DNA of 64,000 nt. Origin: Argentina anserina (Eukaryota; Streptophyta; Magnoliopsida; Rosales; Rosaceae). This document shows, piece by piece, positions 35,435 to 47,469 of the stretch. Location: assembly GCF_933775445.1 (NCBI RefSeq), contig NC_065878.1, forward strand, positions 12,535,395 through 12,599,394, given 5' to 3'. The position numbers were made by a program, and so were the translations under genes. The notes beneath the pieces are model-generated. The model was not told the origin of the DNA. It did not search any database and saw only the letters and a list, made by a program, of their open reading frames with translations. Positions within the stretch are counted from its first letter, which is position 1; each line of letters opens with the position of its first letter.

Positions 35435-37545
35435 TGTCATAACCCCATTTTTCTCCCCATTTCTCCGCACCCGCACTTTTAGAGGTGAAAATTTCCTTCC
35501 GACCCGATCCGATTTTTCCGGCCGACTCCGGCGGTTTCAGGTGCGGGGGCCGACCCAGATAGCTTCGTCTTCTTCTTGTGCACCTCCTGTGGTGGTGGAT
35601 CGTGGAGTAGCACGCCGGTTTCCACGCATCGAAGCTCGAAAGTCGACCTGAATACCCATCGGTGACCCGGTTGTGTTCTTCAATTTTCCGGTGATCTCCG
35701 GCGAGTTTAGGCTTCACCACCGGTCTCAAACTTCTTGCCTCAACATCGTCAACAACCCCTGCAAATATTTTGAGCTAAATCGAAAGGTAAGAACTCGAAT
35801 CAAGAAATTTCAATTTCTAGGGTTCATGATTTGAGATTTTTTGGAAATTCCGAAATTAGAGGTTTTAAGCTTTGATTTAGACGGTGAAATTTGGTGGCCA
35901 TTGAAGGCGGTCGGTGAACAGTGTCGCTGCATGAACAGTTTTCAGGAATAGTACGGTGCATAGTCTCCATGAACAGTTCCCATAAATAGTAAATGTGAAC
36001 ATCGTTTACTAAATTATTTTAGTTTGAGTTTTCACCATAGTCGCTGCATCACTAGTTGATAAAAATTATTTTAAAAATATGTTTTGGTTTAAATTACATG
36101 AACTTGATCGTCTACGGTTCATGGGTAAGTGAAATGCTATTTTAATAAATGATTTTGAAAATGTTTTTGTGATTATGGGCTATGGTGAATGTGAGTAAAA
36201 TCTCACAGTGACGAATCTACCCTTAGCGGAGATTCATAATTACATTTATTTTAAAAGATCGAACTATGATATGTATATAATATAATGGGTTGTGTATGTG
36301 TATAAAATGGTAAATACGATACATATATATGAATTGCTATATTATATACTGTTACGTTCTTATTTTCAAACGAATTATATTGTGACAACTATATTTATTA
36401 TATTTGAGTAAAAGTTGCTTGTTGTAGTACAATAACATGAGTGGATTGTTATTGTACGTGGTTTTAACATTGAGTTTTGTTAAAACGTTTTCTGTCTTCG
36501 GACGTGTTTTTCTGTCTTCGGACGTGTGTTATGTCTTCAGACGTGTATTATGTCTTCTGACGTGTTTTTCTGTCTTTGGTCTAGTCTTCGGACGTGTTGG
36601 CATGTCAGAACCTAGCCTTGGCCGGGCGACATTTACGATACAGTTAGAGCTCTAGTCTGTCTGCCGGTGTACTGCATAAGGGGTAACAGATGGGTTACCA
36701 GCTTATGAGTACCCATATTTTTAGGATTTTTGGGTGGCAGATGGGTTGCCCAATGCCCGGCGGTGTACTGCGTGAGGGGTAACGGATGAGTACCTGGGTC
36801 TCATGAGTACCCGTATTATAAATATAATTGGGTAAACATAGGGGTTGCCCGATTTCTCATGAGCACTTATATTTTCAGATATTATTGGACAACCAGATGG
36901 GCCGTCTAATGACTCATGAGTACATTTATAATTAAATATTTTCAGTATTTTTCTTTTGGATATTGGGTTGCGAGAGGTTGCCAATGTCTGACGGTGTACA
37001 TCATGAGGAGTAACAGAGGTGTACCAGCGCTCATGAGTACCCGTACTATAAATGTATGTGGGTAAACAAAGGGGTTGCCATATTTCTCAAGAGCACTTAT
37101 ATTTTCAGATATTATTAGATAACCAGATGGGTCGTCCAATGACTCATGAGTACATTTATAATTATATGTTTTCAGTATGTTTATTTTGTATTTATACACG
37201 AGGTGTACTGTTATTTTACTCATACGAGCTGCAAAGCTTACCAGGTTTGTGTTTACAATCTTGGTACACCTATTCGATGGTGTAGGGGATAGTTCTGCAG
37301 GTGTGGATTAGCAGAATTGACGGACTACTCTGAAGACGTCGAAGATTTCTTTCTACTGTTAGTGGTGAGGATTGAGTGAATTTTACATTTCCATTAGTTG
37401 TGTATTATTCGAGTTGACTGAGTCATGATGTGGACTTAGTTTCGATACACTGTTATGATAAGATGATTTCAGTATATTGATATTGTTTTTAAGTTTTCAT
37501 TCCTCAAATTAGACTTGTTCCAGTTTCGAGGTATTTATTATTCCT
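35435..37545 (+). repeat. gypsy-type LTR copy, 3' end eroded
   Basis: Starts TGTCATAACCCCATTTTT, a variant of the start of the solo LTR at 7573. It shares the ACGAATCTACCC segment (36210), the GTCTTCGGACG array (36490-36600), and repeated CATGAGTACCC modules (36660-37180; one module pair is duplicated relative to the 7.6-kb LTR). The canonical GTCGTGACA end is missing; homology fades near 37545. Confidence 0.75.
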
Positions 37546-37618
37546 AATTGTGGTGTGTATTAATCTATGGATATGATTTTGTTTGAATGAGATTTATATA
37601 TAACAAACTATTCAAAAG

Positions 37619-37985
37619 TACCAGACAACAATTTAGTTTATAAATAACTCCATATTTAGTTTGATAAAGCAAATAAGGACCAAAATTTATAAATAAGGAC
37701 CAAATGATGTGAAGTTGTCACATGTCATAAAATATTTTACTTTTTTATCCCTCTTTAACTCATAGTGTTTGCTACTATTAATGTAGAGGTTATTTGCTAC
37801 TGTCGATTATAAAAACTAACTGCTATTGTCGACTATAAAAACGAACTGCTACTGTCGAGTTAAAAACTAGCTGCTACTGTCGATTTGGAAGACACATGCT
37901 ACTGTCGACTTTGAATGTACTTGCTACTGTCGACTATAAATCTAGCTGCTACAGTCGACTGAGAAATTAACTGTTACTGTGGTTT
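37619..37985 (+). repeat. dispersed repeat with TGCTACTGTCGACT minisatellite
   Basis: Begins ACCAGACAACAATTTAG and includes TTTGATAAAGCAAATAAGG and CACATGTCATAAAATATTTTA. About 9 imperfect copies of a 23-30-bp unit containing TGCTACTGTCGACT follow (37790-37985). A diverged inverted copy lies at 55090-55430. Confidence 0.75.
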
Positions 37986-38331
37986 TTTGTGAGCAAAATT
38001 TGAAATTTCAAAATTTCTTAAAACATATGCAATAGGGTACTTAAATGAAATCTCATGATATAATGAACAACTTTATATATTGGCACACCTCCAAATTGCC
38101 GCTGGTTTGGTCGGAAAACTTAAATTTGCCGGAAAAAAAACTAAAAAATGAGGAGAGAGAAATTTGTTAGATCTAAAGTGACATTTGGTAATTTTCATGA
38201 AAATAAATGTATTTTGGATAAAAAATTAATCAGTTTTGTTTTACTTATTCTTTAGGTTTTGGCTTATGTCCTAATTTGTATAAAAAAATATTAAAAGTGA
38301 GTTTTTAATTAATTTAAATGTGGTCTAATAC
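37986..38331. other. spacer between repeats
   Basis: AT-rich, nothing recognised. Confidence 0.5.
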
Positions 38332-40695
38332 TGTAATCACCCGAAAAATTCATATCTAACTTCCAATGAGTTCACAGATATTATTAAGTTGGTCATTGTC
38401 CAATTTTAGTAGCCGAGAATGAAAACGAAAGGGTTCGAAATATTAATTGTTCGGAAACGTTCAATTTGACGAGTCTAAGAGTTGACTTTTGACTCATTGG
38501 GATTCTTAATAAACTTCTTACATTAAAGTCGTAGAGCTCGTTGATACGAATTAGTAGACACGTGGCACGCCTAAATCGGAGTTTGTATGAAGAAGTTACG
38601 AATCAAAACAATATTTGGACAATTTTGGAAAATAATATAAATAGGGGAATTAAAGAGAAAAATGGGAGAAAAATCAGAAATTAGGATTGGTACTGTTCAC
38701 GGGTATTGTTCACCCCGAAAAAAAATTAAGAAATTTCTCTCCCGAGCAGCCGACTTTGGGCCGCCGGATCTCCGCCGTTTGGCCACCATAGAGCGGCTCA
38801 CCGGTCACGTTTGAAAGGTTGCTGCATCCCCTGTCGATTGGTGGTAGCGTCACTCGCCATCTCGCCGCCTTTAGGAGCGGTGAAGTCCGGAATTTCTCCC
38901 GAAAAAGCATATTTCGCCGAATTTCAACTCGTCGGATCTCCCTCCTCCGGCAACCAATCGGTACGATTCTTGTTTCATTTTGAAGCTCTCCTTCCATACT
39001 ACAAACCCTCCACAATATTTAACCCAAATCGTTGTGTGCTAGGAGAATCGAATAAAAGAAATTCTAGATTTTTAAATTGGGGCTTTTCGGTTCTTGTTAA
39101 ATTGAAGTGTTTAGTCTCAGAATTAGACTTTGTGGTGAACTAGGAAGTTGTTAGGAATATCATTTAGATTGTGGTGGTGAAATTTGGTGATCATTTATGG
39201 CGGTCGGTGAACAGTGACGTCGCATGAATATTACTGTGAATAGTGTTCTGTAACAGTAAATGTCAACAGTGTTTTAGTAAACAGTGTTTCGATAAAACAG
39301 TAACTGTGAACAGTGTCATGGCAAACAGTAACTGTGCACAGTGTTTTGGTAAAAAACTGTACATGTGAACAGTGCTTTAGTAAAAACAGTATATATGAAC
39401 AATGTTTTATGAATATCATTTAGCTGTAATGAAAATCGTCACCTGATATTTTAAGTATCATTTTATAAGCATTTATCATGCTATTAGGTGACTGACGAAA
39501 CGAGTGAGGAAATTACTTTGAGTGTCGTGGAAGTTGTACGCATGAAAGAAGGTGAGTAAAATCTCACATATTTACGAATCTACCCTTGCGGAGATTCAAG
39601 ATTATGCAGAATTTTTAAGAATGAAATATGACAGGTATATGATATAGTAGAATATATATATTTGTATAAATGGTAAATATGTACATATATATAGTTTGCT
39701 ACATTATATACTGTTATGATTTCGTTGTGAATATGTCATTTTGATGACGAGATTTATATATCGAGCATGTGTTTTGATTTGTACAATATAATGAGATGAT
39801 TATTGTACGTGGTTTTAACATTGAGATTTGTTAAAATGTTTTGTCTTCGGACGAGTTTGATGTCTTCAGACGTGTTTATGTCTTCGGACGTGTTTTGTCT
39901 TCGGACGTGTTTATGTCTTCGGACGTGTTTTGTCTTCCGACGGTCTTCGGACGTGTTGGCATGTCGGAAACTAGCCTTTGGCCGGGCGAAAGTTACGATA
40001 CAGTTAGAGCTCTAGTCTGTCTACCGGAGTGCTGCATGTGAGGTAACAGATGGGTTATCGGCTCATGAGTAGTCATATTTTTGGATGTTGGGTAGCAGGA
40101 GGTTGCCCAATGTCGGCGGTGTACTACATGAGGCGTAACAGAGGTGTACCAGCACTTATGAGTACTCGTGTTATAAATGTATTTGGGTAAACAGAGGGGT
40201 TGCCTAATTTCTCATGAGCACTTTCATTTTCATATTTTTGGACAACCAGATGGGCCGTCCATTGACTCATGAGTGCATTTATAATTGATGTTTTGTGATT
40301 TTCGTATATATTAATATGCGAGCTATATTTTTATTTTACTCATACGAGCTGCAAAGCTTACTGGGTTTGTGTTTACAATCCCGGTGCACCAATTCGATGG
40401 TGTATGGGATAACTTCGCAGGTGTGGATTAGCGGGAATCGACAGACCGCTCAGAAGACTTGGAGTTATTTATTTACATCCTGTGGTGAGGATTTTGTGAG
40501 GATTATACATTTTCCATTTGTTATATTGTCGAATTATAAATTTGGTTTGTAATAATCGGTTGATTGAGTTATATTTTGAACTCAGAGATGATCCGTTGTG
40601 GCACTTAAAATGGTTTCGATTCATTGAGATTGTTTTAGTGTTTTTCATGACTTCGAAATTTGAGTTTTTATGCTCGAAATTTTGGGTTCGTGACA
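38332..40695 (+). repeat. gypsy-type LTR, 2364 bp, followed by primer site
   Basis: Starts TGTAATCACCCGAAAAATTC and ends TTTGGGTTCGTGACA. Primer site TGGTATCAGAGC at 40698-40709 marks it as a 5' LTR in plus orientation. It has the same module order as the 7573 solo LTR (GC-rich block 38740-38960, AACAGT repeats 39210-39400, GTCTTCGGACG array 39840-39960, CATGAGTA modules 40020-40290). About 120 bp of internal sequence follow before an inverted LTR piece begins. Confidence 0.88.
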
Positions 40696-40697
40696 GT

Positions 40698-40709
40698 TGG
40701 TATCAGAGC
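40698..40709 (+). other. primer binding site of gypsy-type element
   Basis: TGGTATCAGAGC, two bases after the LTR end, complementary to the plant initiator/elongator tRNA-Met 3' end used by many plant LTR elements. Confidence 0.85.
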
Positions 40710-40829
40710 CTAAGTATGTATTTGGTGATTATCAATATCATCCAGGAGCGATAACCCGACTGCAGCGGGCCCCCATCACATGCTCATCGGTATTGATATA
40801 TTACCGGGTACGCGAGAGTGTTAGGAGCC

Positions 40830-41607
40830 ACACTTCAATTTAACAAGAACTGAAAAGCCCCAATTTAAAAACATATAAATTTTTTTCTTCAATTCTCCTA
40901 GCACACAACGATTGAGGTTAAATCTTTTGGAGGGTTTGTAGTATGGAAAGAGACCTTCAAAATTGGACAAGAACCGTACCGATTGGTTGCCGGAGGAGGG
41001 AAATCCGACGAGTTGCAATTTGGCGAAATATGCTTTTTCGGGAGAACTTCCGGGGTTCAACGCTTCTAAACGGCGGCGAGATGGCTGGTGGCGCTGCCAC
41101 CAATCGATAGGAGACGCAACAACCTTTCAAACGTGATCGGTGCGCCGCTCTATGGTGGCCGGACGGCGGAGATCCGGCGGCCCAAAGTCGACTGCTCGGA
41201 GAGAGAATTTCTGTATTTTTTTCAGGGTGAACAGTACCTGTGAACAGTACCGATACGAATTTCTGATTTTTCTCCCCCTTTTTTTTCTTTAATTCCCCTA
41301 TTTATACTATTTTCCAAAAATGTTCAAATACCTTTTGATTCGTAACTTCTTCATACGAATTTCGATTTAGGCGTGCTATGAGTCTACGAATTTGTATCGA
41401 CGAGCTCTACGACTTTCATGTAAGAAGTTTTCTAAGAAGCCCAATGAGTCAAAAGTCAACTGTTAGACTCATCAAATTGAACGATTCCGAATAATTAATA
41501 TTTCGAACCATTTCGTTTTCATCCTCGGCTAATAAAATTGGACAATGACCAACTAATAATATCCGAGAACTCATTGGAAATTAATTATGAATTTTCGGGG
41601 TATTACA
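40830..41607 (-). repeat. inverted, truncated LTR of the same family
   Basis: The reverse complement of 40830-41607 matches 38332-39110 closely over about 780 bp (LTR 5' portion only). Its start (rc TGTAATACCCCGAAAATTC) abuts a polypurine tract at 41608-41620 (rc GGGGGGTAGAA), so it is the 3' LTR of a minus-strand element. Confidence 0.88.
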
Positions 41608-42568
41608 TTCTACCCCCCAAAAGAAATTTCGTCCTGAAATTTAAGCGCACTACCCAACTATTAATTCTCAACTTTTTCCCAAAACTTAAATTCACCTTTC
41701 CTAATAATTTTCCTCATTATGATGCCTCCACGAGGCAATCACATCTCACTTTTCTTGTATCATGGTGTTATATAACTTCACTGTGTATGCAATGAAATCT
41801 AACAAAGAGCTTGATAACATCCATCCATGAGAACCACGACTCGAACATCACTGATTAAATGCAAATCAAGATGTTCTGCAGAACAAGACCTTTAAGGGAT
41901 AAGACGAATTTAGAAATAAACTTCACTATTCAACCAAATTCCAATATGTCATGACTGCATTTACTTATATAACACACATTGAGTGCAAAGATGTACAATC
42001 TTAGCATAGGCACATAGCATACCATAAGTATCTGAACCTGCTAGATGATGAAGTTGGTATACTAAATTTCCAACCTTCCTCCCGCAGAGTCCAGCGTACC
42101 CCCGATGTCAACCTTGCTTCCTGCCCACTCCCACCACCCCACTATAAGTGAGCCCTTCAACTGAATGGTCACAAGGCGTCACTCTAATAATCTTCTCTCA
42201 AGGGTAAAAAAAAAAGTTCAAAAGAACATATTACACAATAAGGCATTTAGGAGACAAGCTAGACATCATTGTTTTGAATGTCACCAACTTTCGAAAAAGT
42301 TCAACGAACCTTACTTGTGACTTCTCTTCTCTGACAAATCTCACTATGCTATTGAAGAATGAGGTTTTGAGGTTAAGTGGTCTCCCAGATCAATACTACA
42401 TAATCTCTATTTACATTGTGTCGCTATCAAGTCTTAGAAACCGAAATTTCCAAGTCTCTCGGACCATTTTAGTATTCAACTACTACATACCTCCAACTTC
42501 TTCCAAACAGACCAATTGTCACATGTCCTAACATTAATAGCCACATGTGAGCCACCTAAGTTATCTGG
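41608..42568 (-). mobile_element. 3' internal remnant of the minus-strand gypsy-type element
   Basis: On the minus strand it ends ..GGACGAAATTTCTTTTGG then GGGGTAGAA, the usual end of pol plus polypurine tract in plant gypsy elements. The remaining ~900 bp carry no recognisable pol domain. Confidence 0.6.
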
Positions 42569-42609
42569 TAACTCATTGGAAATTAGATTTGAATTTTCGG
42601 GGTATTACA
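42569..42609 (-). repeat. 41-bp LTR start fragment
   Basis: CTCATTGGAAATTA...TTTTCGGGGTATTACA closely matches 41567-41607, the same LTR's first bases in the same (minus) orientation. Confidence 0.75.
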
Positions 42610-42858
42610 CTTTCTCTCTTGCATTATTTCTTTTTGTTCTTTTCCTTTTTCTTTCTCTCTTTTTCTTTCACTTATTTTTGTAATTGGTGGGTGCAATTTT
42701 TTTTGATAAATTCTTTCTTTTCTCTTTTTTAGGTGTCTCCTTCTTTCTCTTTTGCATTATCTCTCTTTATTCTCTTTCTTTTTCTTTCACTTATTTTTGT
42801 CATTGGTGGGTGCAAACTCCTTTGATAAATTCCTTTGTTTTCTCCTTTTAAGTGTCTT
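42610..42858. repeat. pyrimidine-rich tandem duplication (about 125-133 bp unit)
   Basis: Copies at 42610-42742 and 42743-about 42858 share CTTTCTCT.TTGCATTAT, CACTTATTTTTGT and ATTGGTGGGTGCAA. The strand is almost purely CT-rich outside those blocks. Confidence 0.8.
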
Positions 42859-44779
42859 ATTCTTTCTTTATTTTCCTCATTTTCTTGACTTTTGCTCTAT
42901 TTTTTTCCTTCATTGTAGCTACATACTCTCATCTTTTAAAATCTGAAAGTAGTAAAAGACATGAATAAAGACAAGATAATTCATATAAAAAGATCAAGTA
43001 AGTTACTAGAATATGAGAGTAAGATTAGGAAAGTTACGGAATAAGCGTTTCAGTTCAAGTATGACTTTCTCAAATAGTACGTTTTCTAGTCTAAAAAGGA
43101 CTCATAATACAAATAGGATTCTCAAATTATCACAAATGTTATAGAAATACCGATTAATGAAGACTCCTAATTTAACTAGGTTTCCTAGTTACACAAGAAA
43201 TCCTACTCTAAATAGAACTCTCGACAATTTCTGTGTTTTTCAACCTGTTTTAACACCAAAATGCAACCAACGCCACCTTAGACTCCTAACTTGACTAAAT
43301 GACTCAATACTACCTACAACAATAAGAGCTAAGCAAAGTACAACTGAAGGTAAAAACATGTTAACAACGTCGCACAAAGTGCTCCTATCATATATATTTA
43401 GGGACCCCATAAACATTTCATCCGTTTTAGACATAGTTTGATCGTTTGTACCTACAGTCAACAAAAAAAGAGGCATTTTGACATATTAAAAACTCATTGG
43501 CCGGGGCTTTGCCAAATGAGTTAATTCGGTGCGACCGTACACGATCGGTGACAAAAATTAGATGATTTCATATATTCAAACGGCTTTCGACGTTCGCATC
43601 CTGGTGATAGGTCCTCCTTTAAGACATATTAGTGGTGTTTTTAGTTTACCGGAAATTTTGACGGTTAGACGAGGTCCGAATTATATGAAGTTTTAACATG
43701 ATCCCTAAATATTAGTACCGATAACATCAGTTGATGTCAATTAATCTTGAGAAGTTTCTCTCATATACTTCATATGGTTGTTTCATAATGCTAAAATTTT
43801 ATTTTAAATCTAGTATAAAGTTATAATATAATGAAATATAATATTTTAAATCTAGTATTATTAACATATATTATTTTTATGTATAATTATTAAAAAAAAA
43901 GACATATATTTGATATATGTATAATATATTATATGCATGTATAATATTTTTTTGGCGGGCTTTTACGGGCCGGGCCAGGTTTCACACCTTTAAACTAAGT
44001 CTGGCCCTCTACCTACGAAAGCGAGTTATGGTAGGCTTTCTCGCGGGCCAGGCCGAGTAAAAGCCCATCGGGATTGCGGGCCTCCACGGGTTTTTCAGAA
44101 CCGCGAGCTAAATGATGAGGCATATTTTAGACCTCCAAACTTTTCTGAAAATGTTCATAATGAATATATCATTATTAGATATCAAATCAATATACTATCT
44201 ATTAATATCTTTCCAATTCTATTTTTATATTCAATTACTATAAACAAATCTAAAAATTCTTTAGAATTACATAATCCATCTTCTCAAAATAATTTTCTCT
44301 TTAATTCCTAAATTCATAATTAATAATATTGTTCTTTTTTCATTCATTGATTTGAAATTCACCAAATAGTAAAATCGACATGAAAAACATCTATTAAATT
44401 TTTTTTCTCTCAGACGAAGTTTATAAAAAAGAGAGCTTATATTCATCCCTCCAAAAACGGTATTTAGACCTCCTCACTCAGTAGACCTCCATTTTACTTT
44501 TATAGATACCTAAAATACTATTTAGAGCTCCAAAGTTTTCCTAAAATGCCTATTATCTAATTTGATATATCAAATCATACTACTATCTATTAATTTATTT
44601 CCTACTCTATTTCAAATTCATTTATTATATACAACTCGAAAAATGCATTATAATCACACAAACTATATTCTCGAATTAATTCGATTACTCGTCCACTCGT
44701 TTGCTAAATTCATAATAAATTGGTAAACTATATTTTTCATTCATTGATAGTAACATCAACGTATATGAAACATTTTAAT
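42859..44779. other. gene-free AT-rich spacer with repeat relics
   Basis: Two observations. 43960-44110 has hAT-subterminal-like GGGCCGGGCC/CGGGCTTTT motifs. About 44118-44400 and 44468-44750 are diverged tandem copies (shared blocks TTTAGACCTCC or TTTAGAGCTCC, ACTATCTATTAAT, TTTTTCATTCATTGAT). No gene signal. Confidence 0.5.
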
Positions 44780-44943
44780 CTTATTAATTTTTCTGTTAGA
44801 GATATATTTACATTTCTATAATAGATTAGGATTCTAAATCCTACGGGATTATGGTTATGTAATGCATATGTATATGTCCACATATCATCAAATAAAGACA
44901 CAGTTATGATTCGAATTACTCTCGTATTTATCATTCTGCATCA
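44780..44943 (+). repeat. copia 5' LTR, truncated
   Basis: Matches 54566-54728, sharing TTAGAGATA.ATTTACATTTCT and GTATTTATCATT.TG.ATCA. The first ~45 bp of the LTR are missing. Confidence 0.8.
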
Positions 44944-45642
44944 CGTTATCACATACTTTGCCCTAAAATCTTGAACTTTTAGAGCCATAGAAAACCCTAA
45001 TTTTTCTTTTTCTCCCCGCCGACCACCTTTGATTCCGCTCGCCGGTACCTTTTCTTTCTGTCGACGCTCCTCCAGCAGCCCCCTACAGTCCCTGCACCGT
45101 AGCCCCTGCCGATTATGCCGACCATGCAGCCACTGCCTCCACAACCCTTGCAAACCCCCCCCCCCCCCCGTAGCCCCTGCACGCAAACCCGAAGCTCCAC
45201 ATGGCCTCTTACGCCTTCACCCTACACAATCAACTTTTTGCCCCATAAGACCCCACATCAAAGCGTTCAAAATTGCTCCTCCGGTATATTCACGCAAGCA
45301 ACATGAACATAACAAGCAACATCTTCGCTTAAGAGAAACTACTCCTGTTTTCTCCACACCTTGAAAGGTAATTTTTAATTAATGTTCCCTCTTTTGAACG
45401 TATAGATATATTATATCGGGTAATATTTGCCTTACTTCAATCTCTCGCCGTTCTTATACCGCGGATGAGGAGAAACGAGGGAACTCGCCACTCTTTTCTT
45501 TGGTTGATGTTTTTCGTGTGACGGTCCTGGGGGAGTCACAATTGTTTTGAAAGGGAAGTTAATTGATTTCGTGTGGTCACCTGAGTGCACCGCTGTTTAC
45601 ATCGATTTTTCTTGTGACCATATACGTCGCCCCTTCTAATTC

Positions 45643-46530
45643 ATGAGACCTCACATCTATGCAACTCTTAAGAGGAAATACTTGAACGTAAAAGATCCTA
45701 AAGAATTATGGGACAAACTTCGCTTGCAGTACAACAACGTTCATGATAAGCTTCTCCCTGAATTGACTGTTAGATGGGATAACATCCGTCTGTTGAACTA
45801 TAAGAGAATAGATGACTTCAATCAGGATATGCTATGAATGCAATCCGACCTTGGCACCGTTGGTGTCATCAAGACCGACCTAGATCTTCTCAATAAGACA
45901 TTAGACACGTTTCCAATCAACTATGAGGTTCAAGCTCATACGTACCGCACTCATGTTGAGGAATGGAAGATCTGAACTCTCGCCAACTTAATGGCGCTCT
46001 TGGCAAAGAAGGAGAGACATTCTGAGATCCTCATCAACAATAACAATAGACATGTTGGCACTAAAAAGATTGCTATGCCACAGTCTAACTATGAGAAAGC
46101 TCCTAAGTAAAAGAATCAAGCGAGGAATGCTCCATACCAGAAACAAAGCAACAATTCTCGTGGTGGGAGGCAACCAGGCCGTTCTCAGCCCAAGTCCAAC
46201 ACATGGACTCGTGATGGTGGCAGCGCCGCACCCTCAGGGGGAGGTTGTCCCCGTCCAAAACCTCTAGGAGGCCGTGGCCTCCTCATGCCTCCAATTCCAG
46301 TAATGACAAGTCTCCATGCTTTCAAGTATTTTAATCGCGATTGTCGAGTTAAGAAGGAGACGATCAAGGCATACTCCGTCTACAAGAAGTTTCTACAACC
46401 CAAATCTAACCATGTGGATGAAGAACCAAAACCTGAGATCAAGACTCACCACATCTCCATGAAACCCGAGCCCCTTGCTTCCAAGGCTAAGACTCCGGCC
46501 CCAAAAATGGATACTCCAGACTTTGATTAG
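45643..46530 (+). pseudogene. copia gag remnant
   Basis: Frame pieces 45643-45837 (KDPKELWDKL, VRWDNIRLLNYK), then after a TGA a continuation to about 45975, then RNKATILVVGG-type and a zinc-knuckle relic near 46310-46340 (only ..FNRDCRVKKE kept), ending TPDFD-stop at 46530. UBN2-type gag composition. Several stops and at least one frameshift. Confidence 0.75.
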
Positions 46531-47469
46531 TCGTTTTTAGCTTTTTCTAGCTTTATGATTTCAAGTATTGTTATGACCGACCACCATTGTTATTTTCATT
46601 GACTTTATAATAGTCTTTTGATTTTGGAATTAGAAGTTCATATGTGATGTATTAAAGATTGACATTCAATAAAATTTCTCAATTTCTTGTTTACAAGTCG
46701 ATCTTTTTGAAAATTTTATTTACCTTACATTTAACATGATGGTCAACGTCTACAACTCACGTGGTTTTTAAATTAGACGTTTTTGGGTTACATAGGACCC
46801 CAATAGCGCAACATTTTCAATCTGGAACTTAAAATTTGGAAAACGAACCTCGAAACGTCAAAATTGTTGTCGTTTTAACCTCTTTGGCCGTATATGGCCA
46901 CTGTTTTGGCGTTTCAGGAACGTTATCTGGCATTTTGCCAGCGTTTTCGGCCACTTGGCGACATTTTTGGCGCCATCACCCAGTTCATGTCGGCGTCCCT
47001 TGTCAGACTTATATCTCCGGCTTCCATACCGGCTAGCTTCGGCTGCTGCGGATTTCCGGTGAGTTTTCTGGCGATTTCTTCGTCGTTTCTCGTCATTGTT
47101 CCGGCATATTTTCATCAATTTTGTTGCCACGTTTACCAGTCCAAATTTCACCCGAATTTGAGTTCTTTTGACATGGTTTTCTAGTTAATTTTCCGGTTTT
47201 CTCCAAGTCCGTTATCTACACTCACCGACATTCTTTAAGTGTGTTTTTACACCGGTTTTGGATGGTTTTTCCCACTGTAGTTCACTATTTGGTATTTCAC
47301 TGCTTCAATACCATGTTTTACCAACTTTTTAGTTGAAGAATGTAGTACTATTGTCATGTGATACATTCGATGGGATTGCACTTTGTTTTGATCCCCTTTC
47401 TTACAATATCCTACAACGTATTACCTAGAATTGTTCCCGTGTCGCTGACTCTCTTAATTTTCATTTTGT
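46531..47469 (+). other. non-coding spacer between gag and pol pieces
   Basis: No domain recognised. Contains AATAAA-like signals near 46670 and a TTTTGGC/TTGGCGACATTTTTGGCGC-rich patch (46880-46990). Confidence 0.5.

Noticed and set aside
37790..37985. Regular repeats that could suggest a CRISPR array
   Set aside because: Units are imperfect with spacers that are part of the unit. This is a plant minisatellite with a relative at 55 kb.
43960..44110. A complete hAT element in the GGGCCGGGCC-rich patch
   Set aside because: No paired terminal repeats or 8-bp duplicates found. Only subterminal-like motifs are visible.
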